In this document: positions 20,529-27,470 of the stretch, piece after piece | Layout of the letters: the number at the start of each line of letters is the position of its first letter | How positions within the stretch are numbered: position 1 is the stretch's first letter | Assembly (NCBI GenBank): GCA_025935925.1 | Contig: JAICUI010000025.1 | Location: 1 to 42,222 of the forward strand | Direction of reading: 5' to 3' | Source of the DNA: Chloroflexota bacterium | GTDB lineage: Bacteria > Chloroflexota > Limnocylindria > Limnocylindrales > CSP1-4 | DNA: 42,222 nt | Notes under the pieces: generated by a model | What the model saw: the letters and a program-made list of their open reading frames with translations, nothing else | What the model was told of the DNA's origin: nothing | Databases searched by the model: none | Translations under genes and position numbers: made by a program

Positions 20529-21481
20529 CGCTCGCCGCCCGCGTAGTACACGCGCTTCCGCGCGAACCCGAACAGGACCAGTGTCAGGACCAGCACGATG
20601 ACGAAGAGCAGCCAGGCGATCGCCGCCGCGTAGCCCATGTGGTTGAACACGAAGCCCTCGCGGTACAGCACGAGGTTCACGAACAGCGTCGCGTTGTTCG
20701 GGTCGCCCTTGCCGTTGGTGAGCGTGTACGCCTGGGTGAAGTACTGGAACGTCCCGATCAGGATGATCACGAAGTTGTAGAGCAGGACCGGGCTCATCAG
20801 CGGGATCGTGATCCGGCGGAACGACGTCCACGCCCCCGCGCCGTCCATGCGCGCCGCCTCGTACAGCTCGGTGGGCACGGACTGGAGGCCCGCGATGTTG
20901 ATGATCATGAAGTTGCCGATCGCCCACAGGCCGATCATCGACAGCGCCGGATAGATCCAGGTCTCGCTGTTGATCCAGTCCGGCTGCGGCAGGCCGAGCG
21001 CGCCGAGGATCTGGTTGAGCCAGCCGGTCTCCGTGTTGAGGAAGCCGATCCACACGAGCGTCGACGCGACGAGCGGGATCATCACGGGCATGTACACGAG
21101 GGCGCGCAGCGGGCCCTTGAACGCGAGCCGCGGGTGGTTGAGCAGCATCGCGAAGCCCAGGCTCGCGCCCATCGTGACCGGGATGGCGATCAGGGCGAAC
21201 TTGATGGTCGCGAGCAGCGACGCGGCGATCGTCGGGTCGCTGGCCATGCGGGTGTAGTTCTCGATGCCGATGAACCTCGTCGAGTCCGGGTGGAGCAGGT
21301 CGAAGTTCGTGAGCGACATGACGAACGAGGCGATCATCGGGCCGGCCGTGAACAGCAGGAGGCCGATGATCCAGGGACCGATGAACACGAAGCCCCACAG
21401 GGCCTCGCGGACCGCCGGCCGGAGCGTGATCCCGCGGCGCGGTGACGAGGCGGCGGGTAGCTCCTCGATCGTGGCGGTCAT
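20525..21481 (-). CDS. Carbohydrate ABC transporter permease, MalF/UgpA family
   Basis: 318 residues with six membrane segments. The opening REALWGFVFIGPWIIGLLLFTAGPM and FIGIENYTRM are typical of the UgpA/MalF branch. The EAA loop is PTELYEAARMDGAGAWTSFRRITIPLMSP. It forms the heterodimeric channel with the following MalG-like permease. A strong hairpin and a G-quadruplex-type motif separate it from the upstream binding-protein gene in the same operon. Confidence 0.96.
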   Translation of the reverse strand: MTATIEELPAASSPRRGITLRPAVREALWGFVFIGPWIIGLLLFTAGPMIASFVMSLTNFDLLHPDSTRFIGIENYTRMASDPTIAASLLATIKFALIAIPVTMGASLGFAMLLNHPRLAFKGPLRALVYMPVMIPLVASTLVWIGFLNTETGWLNQILGALGLPQPDWINSETWIYPALSMIGLWAIGNFMIINIAGLQSVPTELYEAARMDGAGAWTSFRRITIPLMSPVLLYNFVIILIGTFQYFTQAYTLTNGKGDPNNATLFVNLVLYREGFVFNHMGYAAAIAWLLFVIVLVLTLVLFGFARKRVYYAGGER

Positions 21482-21512
21482 GGGGCGTGGAGCCTCCGTG
21501 CGGTCGCCGGGT

Positions 21513-21531
21513 GGGGAGGGGAGGGGAGGGG
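21513..21531 (+). other. G-quadruplex-type motif, four G4 runs with single-A spacers
   Basis: Plus strand carries GGGG-A-GGGG-A-GGGG-A-GGGG. This is the template strand for the sugar operon, so the mRNA carries the C-rich complement. It directly abuts the stem-loop at 21533-21566. Confidence 0.8.
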
Positions 21532-21532
21532 T

Positions 21533-21566
21533 GCCACCCGGGCGGTCGGTGCACCGCCCGGGTGGC
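21533..21566 (-). terminator. Strong stem-loop after the sugar-binding protein gene (partial terminator or mRNA protector)
   Basis: The perfect 14-bp arms 21533-21546 (GCCACCCGGGCGGT) and 21553-21566 have a 6-base loop. It lies 14 bases past the stop of the binding-protein gene. The transcript then continues into a C/U tract of CCCCU steps rather than a U run, so termination is expected to be partial. Confidence 0.65.
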
Positions 21567-21580
21567 GCTTGGAGGAGGAG

Positions 21581-23107
21581 CTAGGGGTTCTTGTCCGGGG
21601 CGGCGTCGAAGATGCCCTGGAGCGTCGACTGGAGCGTCGTCAGCTCCGCGTCGATGTCAAGGCCCTGCGTCGTCCGGTACTTCGTCCCGAAGGCCTGCCA
21701 CGCCGCCTTGCTCTTGGCGTAGTCGGGCACCCAGGACTGGTGGTTGGGCTTGTCCGGGTAGCCGAGCATCTGCTCGGGGACGGACCAGTCCAGCTTCGAG
21801 TCGGGGTACTGCTTGTTGACGCTGTCCTTGTACGCCGCCACGAGGCCCGGGTCGGCCGGGTAGGCGCCGTACGCGTTGAGCAGGTCGCCCGAGCTGGCGA
21901 GGAAGGTCAGGGCCTTGAACGCCGCGTCGGGATGCTTGGAGCCCTTGAGCAGGGCGAAGGTGTCCGCGTGGAGCTTCGCCGTGATCGTCCCGTTGTACGC
22001 GGGGGCGATGGCCCAGCCGAAGGACTTCACGATCGGCTTCGCCGGGGCCGCCGGGTTCACGCAGCACGAGTACCACGTGTGGGTCTCGTCCATCGCGAGG
22101 TTGCCGGACTGGAACTCGTTGCCCTTGGCGAGCAGGTCGCTGTTGATCTGGTTGCTGTTGGGGATGAAGTGGTCCGTCCAGACGCCGGCGTTGTACCACT
22201 TCTCGCCCGTCTTCACCTGGTCGCTGACCTGCGCGGTCTTGCCGTCCGAGGCGAGGAACGAGCTGGCGCCGAACAGCGACGCCTCCGCGAGCGGGCTGTT
22301 GTCGGCCCACTGCATGTCGAAGCCCCACTGGACGACGTTGCTGGCGTCGAAGCTCGGGCTCGTGGCGTCGTTGCCGTTCTTGTCCACGGTGAGCTTCATG
22401 CCGAGCTCGCGCACGGCATCCATGTCCCACGGCTTGCCCTGGTACATGTCGCCGACCTTCGTCGGCGGGTACGGCAGCTTGGCCTCGTCGAAGAGCGCCT
22501 TGTTGTACCAGATGAACGAGGGGTAGACCGCGAACGGGACACCGATGGTGGTGCCGCCCTTGCCCATCTTGAAGAAGTCGGCGAGGGCCGGGTCGAACTT
22601 CGACATGTCGAAGTTCGAGCTGTCGAGCATCGGCTGGAGGTCGGCCAGCTGGTCGATGAACAGGTTCAGGCCCTCGACACCCACCGGCCCGATGATGTCC
22701 GGCGAGTTGCCGGCCGCGATCTGGGTCTTGAGGATGTTGCCGGCGACCTTGTTGTCCTGGATCTCCAGCGAGATGTAGACGTCCTTCTGGGAGTTGTTGT
22801 AGTCGTTCACGACCTGCTGCTGGGTCGCGATCTGCTGCGGCTGGCCGCCGGCGCCGAGGCCGACGAACCAGCGGACGACGACGCCGCCGTTGGGGCCGGG
22901 CTGGTCCTGGGCGACGGGCTCGGGCGTGACGAGCGGCGTCGGCGCCTCGGTGGCGCTCGGCGCGGCAGCGGACGCGGCGGTCGTCGGTGCGGCGCTGGTC
23001 GCCGGGGTCGGGGTCGACGTGGCCGACGTGCCGCACGCGGCGACCGCCAGGGCGACGACGCCCGCGAGCGCGATCAGCCTGCGCGGGCCGGATCTGGACT
23101 GGGTCAT
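21581..23107 (-). CDS. Carbohydrate ABC transporter substrate-binding lipoprotein (family 1)
   Basis: 508 residues. A signal peptide ends AVAAC with lipidated Cys25, then a Ser/Thr/Ala/Pro linker to about residue 65. The mature protein shows the family 1 pattern: VVRWFVGLGAGGQPQQIATQ, VVNDYNNSQKDVYISLEIQD, the PDIIGPVGVEGL segment, GKGGTTIGVPFAVYPSFIWYNKALFDEAKLPYPP, and near the end KHPDAAFKALTFLAS. Two adjacent cysteines occur in HTWYSCCVNPAAP. It binds an unknown sugar outside the membrane. The ATG has AAGGAGGAG nine bases upstream. It lies 118 bases after lacI in the same direction. Confidence 0.95.
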   Translation of the reverse strand: MTQSRSGPRRLIALAGVVALAVAACGTSATSTPTPATSAAPTTAASAAAPSATEAPTPLVTPEPVAQDQPGPNGGVVVRWFVGLGAGGQPQQIATQQQVVNDYNNSQKDVYISLEIQDNKVAGNILKTQIAAGNSPDIIGPVGVEGLNLFIDQLADLQPMLDSSNFDMSKFDPALADFFKMGKGGTTIGVPFAVYPSFIWYNKALFDEAKLPYPPTKVGDMYQGKPWDMDAVRELGMKLTVDKNGNDATSPSFDASNVVQWGFDMQWADNSPLAEASLFGASSFLASDGKTAQVSDQVKTGEKWYNAGVWTDHFIPNSNQINSDLLAKGNEFQSGNLAMDETHTWYSCCVNPAAPAKPIVKSFGWAIAPAYNGTITAKLHADTFALLKGSKHPDAAFKALTFLASSGDLLNAYGAYPADPGLVAAYKDSVNKQYPDSKLDWSVPEQMLGYPDKPNHQSWVPDYAKSKAAWQAFGTKYRTTQGLDIDAELTTLQSTLQGIFDAAPDKNP

Positions 23108-23128
23108 CGCGATCGACTCCTCCTTCGC

Positions 23129-23149
23129 GAGATCCTCTGACGGGATCTC
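23129..23149 (-). other. Small leader hairpin before the sugar-binding protein gene
   Basis: GAGATCC and GGATCTC (23129-23135 and 23143-23149) form a 7-bp stem with a 7-base loop. It lies just upstream of the AAGGAGGAG ribosome site of the binding-protein gene and may tune translation or protect a processed 5' end. Confidence 0.4.
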
Positions 23150-23225
23150 CTGCCTCCGTTGACTGGGGCCTGGGTTGGGTTGGCCGGCGCCGCCTGCGCG
23201 ACACCGCCGCCGGTCGCCGGCCGGC

Positions 23226-24275
23226 TCAGGGCACGCGCCTCCCTGCGCTCGAGGCGCGCCGGATCAGCTGGGTGGCCAGGATCACGCGCCGGGGCGCGGG
23301 ATCGGATCGCTCGACGGCCGCGACGAGCAGTCGGGCCATCTCCTCGCCCATCTCCTCCACCGGCTGGCGGACGCTGGTGAGGGCGGGACTGGTGGTGGTG
23401 GCGACGGCCGAGTCGTCGAAGCCGACGATGGCGACGTCCTCGGGAACCCGTCGCCCGCTCGCCGCGAGCACCGACAGGGCGCCGGCGGCCATCTGGTCGG
23501 ACGCCGCGAACACCGCGTCGATATCGGGGCGGGCCTTCAGGAGCCGCTCCATCGCGACCGCGCCGCCCTCCTGGGTGAAGTCCGCGACGGCCTCGAGATC
23601 CGGCTCCGACGGCAGCCTGGCGTCGCGCAGCGCCTCGCGGTAGCCCGTGAGGCGGTCGACGCCCGGCGCCATGTCCTGGGGGCCGGCGATGGTCGCGACG
23701 ACGCGCCGGCCGTTGCCGACGAGGTGCGCGACGGCGGAGTGTGCGCCGCCTGCGTTGTCGACGTCGACGTAGCTCGCCGCGAGCGGGCGCCGCGGCCGTG
23801 GCGACACCACCATCGGGATGCCGGCCTCGGCGATCCGGCCGGGGAGCGGGTCGTCGTCGTGGAGCGACACCAGGAGGGCGCCGTCGACGTGGCCGGCGGT
23901 GAGGTAGTCGGCCGTGCGATGGGTCTCGCCGGCGGCCGGCATCAGCAGCACGAGCTGGAGGTCGCGCGACGAGAGATAGGCGCTGATGCCGCGCAGGACC
24001 CGGGGGAAGAACGGGTCCGTGAACAGCCGGCCGCTGGGCTCGGCGATGACGACGCCGATGGAATCGCTGCGCCGGGTCACCAGCGACCGGGCGGCGCGGT
24101 TCGGGACGTAGCCCAGCTCAGCGACCGCGGCCTCGACCGCACGCCGGATGTCGTCGCTCACCTTGGGCGAGCCGTTGACGACCCGGGACACCGTCGCGCG
24201 CGACACGCCGGCGACCTTGGCGACCTGTTCGAGGGTCGCTGCCCCGTTCCTGCCGTCGCGGGTCGAGGTCGTCAA
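23226..24275 (-). CDS. LacI-family transcriptional regulator of the sugar/GH116 operon
   Basis: 349 residues from TTG at 24275, chosen because GGAGG lies about six bases upstream; the ATG at 24329 would place coding sequence across an operator. The N-terminal helix-turn-helix and hinge (TLEQVAKVAGVSRATVSRVVNGSPKVS, then AELGYVPNRAARSLVTRRS) is classic LacI. The periplasmic-binding-like core has DSIGVVIAEPSGRLFTDPFF, VSPRPRRPLAASYVDVDNAGG, AVFAASDQMAAGAL and DVAIVGFDDSAVA. It should release DNA on binding a sugar ligand. As the first gene of the operon behind two palindromes it is very likely autoregulated. Confidence 0.94.
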   Translation of the reverse strand: MTTSTRDGRNGAATLEQVAKVAGVSRATVSRVVNGSPKVSDDIRRAVEAAVAELGYVPNRAARSLVTRRSDSIGVVIAEPSGRLFTDPFFPRVLRGISAYLSSRDLQLVLLMPAAGETHRTADYLTAGHVDGALLVSLHDDDPLPGRIAEAGIPMVVSPRPRRPLAASYVDVDNAGGAHSAVAHLVGNGRRVVATIAGPQDMAPGVDRLTGYREALRDARLPSEPDLEAVADFTQEGGAVAMERLLKARPDIDAVFAASDQMAAGALSVLAASGRRVPEDVAIVGFDDSAVATTTSPALTSVRQPVEEMGEEMARLLVAAVERSDPAPRRVILATQLIRRASSAGRRVP

Positions 24276-24297
24276 CGCGTCCTCCGATGGGCGTCGT

Positions 24298-24313
24298 GTG
24301 AGAGCGCTCTCAC
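24298..24313. promoter_or_regulatory. LacI-type operator O1
   Basis: Perfect 16-bp palindrome GTGAGAGCGCTCTCAC, 22 bases upstream of the lacI TTG and downstream of the likely transcription start. The central CG and the shape match LacI-family sites such as those of CelR/MalR-type regulators. Confidence 0.85.
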
Positions 24314-24339
24314 GATGTCGGACGAACACTACCAGGGGT

Positions 24340-24345
24340 TGTCAA
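24340..24345 (-). promoter_or_regulatory. Consensus -35 box (TTGACA) of the lacI operon promoter
   Basis: A perfect TTGACA on the minus strand directly abuts operator O2. The -10 at the usual distance (near 24317-24323) is weak, so the promoter position is provisional. Operators on both sides suggest repression of this promoter. Confidence 0.6.
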
Positions 24346-24357
24346 GAGAGCGCTCTC
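24346..24357. promoter_or_regulatory. LacI-type operator O2
   Basis: 12-bp perfect palindrome GAGAGCGCTCTC, the same core as O1, with centres 46 bases apart. It abuts TTGACA. Confidence 0.85.
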
Positions 24358-24419
24358 ACGCCCGCACGTCGCGGTCGTGGCCGGAGTCCGGGCGCGCGCG
24401 ACAGCGCCGGGTCGTGTGC

Positions 24420-24425
24420 GACACT
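24420..24425 (+). promoter_or_regulatory. Weak putative leaderless -10 box (GACACT)
   Basis: GACACT ends seven bases before the ATG at 24433. It fits the spacing seen at other leaderless genes here, but its first base is off-consensus. Confidence 0.3.
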
Positions 24426-24432
24426 CGCGGGC

Positions 24433-24696
24433 ATGACGGCGCTGCTGTTGCTGGCCGCGGGGACGTTCCTCGCCGTGTGGGGCTCGTGGCGCGGCTACCA
24501 GTGCGCCCGTTCCGCGCTCGTGCCGCTCGTCCGCGAGGGCGACCCGACGCGGACGCTGATCGACGCGACGCGGCCGGTCCATGCGCGAACACGCGTGCGC
24601 GTGATGGTCCGCCACGTCCTGCTCGCCCTCGGCTGGCTGACGCTCGCGATGTACGGCCTGTTCCTGGCGACGGCCGCCTTCGAGCTGCGGCCATGA
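24433..24696 (+). CDS. Small two-span membrane protein upstream of gatB
   Basis: 87 residues. Two hydrophobic segments (about 2-18, TALLLLAAGTFLAVWGS, and 61-82, VLLALGWLTLAMYGLFLATA) flank a basic middle (DATRPVHARTRVRVMVRH). By charge the middle would be cytoplasmic. It is not recognised as a named family. The ATG of gatB overlaps its stop (ATGA), so the two are translated together. No ribosome site precedes it. The role is unknown. Confidence 0.7.
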   Translation: MTALLLLAAGTFLAVWGSWRGYQCARSALVPLVREGDPTRTLIDATRPVHARTRVRVMVRHVLLALGWLTLAMYGLFLATAAFELRP

Positions 24697-26183
24697 CGGC
24701 GCCCGCCGTGAACGACACGGAAATCCTCGCGCGCTACGAGGCCGTCATCGGCATCGAGGTCCATTGCCAGCTGCGCACGGCGTCGAAGATGTTCTGCGGC
24801 TGCTCGACCGCCTACGCCGACGCGGCGCCGAACACCCACGTCTGCCCCGTCTGCCTCGGGCTGCCCGGGACGCTGCCGGTCATCAACCGGCGCGCCGTGG
24901 AGCACGTGATCGCGACGGGCCTCGCGATCGACGCGACCGTCCCCGAGCGGACCCAGTGGGAGCGCAAGAACTACTTCTACCCGGACCTGCCCAAGGGCTA
25001 CCAGATCAGCCAGTACGCCATCCCGCTCGAGGGCGACGGGCGGCTGACATTCGGCACGTCCGCCGGCGAGTTCACCGTGCGGATCCGGCGCGCGCACCTC
25101 GAGGAGGACACGGCGAAGCTGGTCCACGCCGAGCTGCCCGATGGCTCGCGCGCGTCGCTCGTGGACTTCAACCGCTCGGGCGCCCCGCTGATGGAGATCG
25201 TCACCGAGGCGGACATCCGCTCGGCCGAGCAGGCGCGCCGCTACGCCGAGGAGCTCCAGCTGCTCCTCCGGGCGATCGGGGTGAGCGATGCCGACATGGA
25301 GCGCGGCCAGATGCGCGTCGAGGCGAACGTGTCGCTGCGGCCGCGCGGGACCGAGCCGTTCGGGACGCGGGTCGAGGTGAAGAACATGAACTCGTTCCGC
25401 TCGGTGGAGCGGGCGATCGGGTTCGAGATCGAACGCCAGGGCCGCGCGCTGGACGCCGGCGAGCCGCTGGCGATGGAGACGCGTGGCTGGGACGACGGCC
25501 GCCAGGCGACGTACCGGATGCGCTCGAAGGAGACGTCCGAGGACTACCGCTACTTCCCGGACCCCGACCTGCCGCCGCTCCACGTCGAGGAGGCCTGGAT
25601 CGCGGGGATCCGTGCCGAGCTGCCGGAGCTCCCGGCGGCGCGGCGACTGCGGTACGAGGCGCTCGGCATCACGGCGTACGACGCCGCCGTCATCGTCGCC
25701 GACCCGACGATGCGCGTCGCGTTCGAGTCGATCTCCGGCGCTGGACGCGACGTGCCGGCAAAGGAGGTCGCCAACTTCGTCACCGGCGCGCACGCACGCG
25801 CGCTCAAGGGCGCACCGGCGAACGAGGGGGGGACGGCGGGGTCGTCGACGCCCGAGGGCATCGCGACGTTGCTGCACGCAATCGTCGACGGACGCGTCTC
25901 GCGCCCGGTCGGGCGGGACCTGCTCGACCGCCATCTCGCGGACGGGACCGCCGCGGAGGCGCTGATCGCCGGCGCCGGTGCGCCGCCGATCGGGGACGAC
26001 GCGGCGCTGCTCGAGCACGTCGACGCCGTCATCGCCGCGAACCCCAAGGCCGTCGCCGACTACGCCGCGGGCAAGCCGGTGATCGGGTTCTTCGTCGGCC
26101 TGGTGATGAAGGCCACGCGCGGCGCCGCCGACGCGGCGCGCGTCACCGAGCTCGTCCGCGGGCGGCTGGACGGAGGGGACTGA
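24693..26183 (+). CDS. gatB: Asp/Glu-tRNA amidotransferase subunit B
   Basis: 496 residues. The GatCAB subunit that binds the mischarged tRNA and phosphorylates the acyl group. YEAVIGIEVHCQLRTASKMFCGC, the zinc-type cysteines (FCGCS, then VCPVCLGLPG), WERKNYFYPDLPKGYQISQ, DFNRSGAPLMEIVTE and RVEVKNMNSFRSVERAI are diagnostic. The C-terminal YqeY-like tail ends ANPKAVADYAAGKPVIGFFVGLVMK. It is separated from gatCA by an aminotransferase gene and the whole sugar operon, and instead travels with small membrane protein genes. Confidence 0.98.
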   Translation: MTAPAVNDTEILARYEAVIGIEVHCQLRTASKMFCGCSTAYADAAPNTHVCPVCLGLPGTLPVINRRAVEHVIATGLAIDATVPERTQWERKNYFYPDLPKGYQISQYAIPLEGDGRLTFGTSAGEFTVRIRRAHLEEDTAKLVHAELPDGSRASLVDFNRSGAPLMEIVTEADIRSAEQARRYAEELQLLLRAIGVSDADMERGQMRVEANVSLRPRGTEPFGTRVEVKNMNSFRSVERAIGFEIERQGRALDAGEPLAMETRGWDDGRQATYRMRSKETSEDYRYFPDPDLPPLHVEEAWIAGIRAELPELPAARRLRYEALGITAYDAAVIVADPTMRVAFESISGAGRDVPAKEVANFVTGAHARALKGAPANEGGTAGSSTPEGIATLLHAIVDGRVSRPVGRDLLDRHLADGTAAEALIAGAGAPPIGDDAALLEHVDAVIAANPKAVADYAAGKPVIGFFVGLVMKATRGAADAARVTELVRGRLDGGD

Positions 26184-26187
26184 CGCG

Positions 26188-26460
26188 ATGGGGCTGCTGA
26201 GCCTGGCGTTGATCGTCGGCGGCATCGCGCTGATCGTCGCGGGCGTCATCCGCGCCCGGGAGCCGTACCGGCGGTACATGGCGCTGCGCGAGCAGGACGC
26301 GAACATCGCGCGCTACGAGGCTTGGCGCGGCGGACCGCGACCGGAGTCGAAGACCGGCGCATCGGTGGCGATGGACGTGCTGCGCCGGCGGGCGCAGATC
26401 GGCGCCGGAGTGGCGATCGCGGGGATCGTCCTGATGGTCGTCGGCTTCGTGGTGCGCTAG
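26188..26460 (+). CDS. Small membrane protein, two membrane segments
   Basis: 90 residues. Hydrophobic N-terminus (LLSLALIVGGIALIVAGVI) and C-terminus (IGAGVAIAGIVLMVVGFVV) flank a charged middle (RAREPYRRYMALREQDANIARYEAWRGG). It starts four bases after the gatB stop, with a GGAGGGG site upstream. No family is recognised. Co-transcription with gatB is likely, but a functional link is not evident. Confidence 0.72.
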   Translation: MGLLSLALIVGGIALIVAGVIRAREPYRRYMALREQDANIARYEAWRGGPRPESKTGASVAMDVLRRRAQIGAGVAIAGIVLMVVGFVVR

Positions 26461-26471
26461 GGAAGCCGAGC

Positions 26472-26702
26472 ATGCCGTTCGACGTCGGTGTCGGCGAGCA
26501 GATCATGGTGCTCGTCGTGGCGATCATGACGGTGGCGCTGCCGGTCGCGATCATCCTGCTCGTCGTGCAGGCGGCGCGGCGACCGCCGGCGGACCCGCGG
26601 GCCGTGCTCGCGGACCGGCTCGCCCGCGGCGAGATCACCCGGGACGAGTTCGACACCGCGACCCGGGCGCTCGGTGACGGCGAGGCGCCACGCGGCGGTT
26701 GA
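26472..26702 (+). CDS. Small membrane protein with C-terminal SHOCT domain
   Basis: 76 residues. One hydrophobic segment (IMVLVVAIMTVALPVAIILLVVQ) is followed by DPRAVLADRLARGEITRDEFDTATRAL, which is the SHOCT motif (leucine, RxxxGEI, EF). SHOCT modules are found on many small membrane and lipoproteins and are thought to mediate oligomerisation. It is the last gene of the gatB transcription unit. The tandem-repeat region starts 12 bases after its stop. Confidence 0.8.
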   Translation: MPFDVGVGEQIMVLVVAIMTVALPVAIILLVVQAARRPPADPRAVLADRLARGEITRDEFDTATRALGDGEAPRGG

Positions 26703-26714
26703 CCGCTGGGCTGC

Positions 26715-26830
26715 GGCGCGCGACTCCTGCACCGCGCGACTCCAGCGGCGCGCGACTCCTGCACCGCGCGACTCCAGCGGCGCGCGACTCCTGCACCGCG
26801 CGACTCCAGCGGCGCGCGACTCCTGCACCG
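26715..26830. repeat. 32-bp tandem repeat, three perfect copies plus a partial
   Basis: Identical 32-base units at 26715-26746, 26747-26778 and 26779-26810, then 20 bases of a fourth (26811-26830). Each unit is itself two 16-base halves, GGCGCGCGACTCCTGC and ACCGCGCGACTCCAGC. There are no spacers between the units. Confidence 0.95.
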
Positions 26831-27001
26831 CTGCTCCACGCCGCTCCTCTCGCACGCCGCGCCGCCCACGCCGCGACGCAGCGTCGCCGAACTGCCGTTC
26901 TCGCTTGGCGCCGCGGCTCGTTGCGTGGCCATCCGCGACGCAGAGTCGCTCTGCCACGGCGCACCGGGCGGCGGACCGCCGCTCGGCGCGTCTTGAGGGC
27001 C
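26831..27001. other. Gene-free spacer between repeat families
   Basis: No gene is recognised. The sequence has low-complexity GC content with repeated CCGCGACGCAG-type words. The open frames across it are stop-poor artefacts of base composition. Confidence 0.6.
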
Positions 27002-27215
27002 GGTTCAGCGACTCACGGTTGCCGCGGAGGGTCGACCCGGTGTCGACGACGGTGCCGGACGGCCCGGCCCGCGGGTTCAGCGACTCACGGTCGCTGCCGC
27101 GAGTCGACCCCGCGTCGCGACGGTGCCCGACCGCTCCGCCCGCCGGTTCAGCGACGCACGGTCGCGCCGGGCGAGCACCCGAGGCCGGGGCGGTCCCGGT
27201 CGCCGCAACCGGCGG
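27002..27215. repeat. Approximately 72-bp degenerate direct repeat, three copies
   Basis: Each copy starts GGTTCAGCGACKCACGG at 27002, 27074 and 27145 (period 72, then 71). Copies 1 and 2 also share GTCGACCC and GACGGTGCC words in register. Copy 3 diverges after 25 bases, and a worn fourth start may lie near 27214. Confidence 0.8.
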
Positions 27216-27347
27216 CTCCGCGACCCGGTCGGCTGCGGCGGCACCCGGCGCCGCGCCAGCCTCGACGGGCGGATCACCGGCTCGGAACCGCCGCCCGGCC
27301 GGGGATCACGGGCTCCGGATCCGCTCCGCATGAGGCCGCCGGCGATC
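27216..27347. other. Gene-free stretch before the 22-bp repeats
   Basis: No coding signal or RNA structure is recognised. It contains two loosely similar GGATCAC...GGCTC words (near 27270 and 27303). Confidence 0.5.
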
Positions 27348-27470
27348 GCTCCTCACGGCCGCCGCCGCGGCTCCTCACGGCCGCCGCCGCGGCTCCTCAC
27401 GGCCGCCGCCGCGGCTCCTCACGGCCGCCGCCGCGGCTCCTCACGGCCGCCGCCGCGGCTCCTCACCGCC
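27348..27470. repeat. 22-bp tandem repeat, five perfect copies plus a partial that holds the kinase stop codon
   Basis: Identical 22-base units begin at 27348, 27370, 27392, 27414 and 27436, each starting GCTCCTCACGG and ending in a CCGCCGCCGCG run. A sixth unit at 27458 breaks down after 10 bases. The minus-strand kinase gene ends with the TGA at 27465-27463 inside this last unit. Confidence 0.95.

Noticed and set aside
24276-24329. Upstream ATG (24329) as start of the LacI regulator
   Set aside because: It would place coding sequence through operator O1 and lacks a ribosome site, while TTG at 24275 has GGAGG at proper spacing and sits just before the helix-turn-helix.
26715-26830. CRISPR array
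   Set aside because: The 32-bp units are directly adjacent with no unique spacers, and no cas genes are in the window.
27348-27470. CRISPR or rho-independent terminator cluster
   Set aside because: The 22-bp units have no spacers. The GC-rich units lack a T tract.
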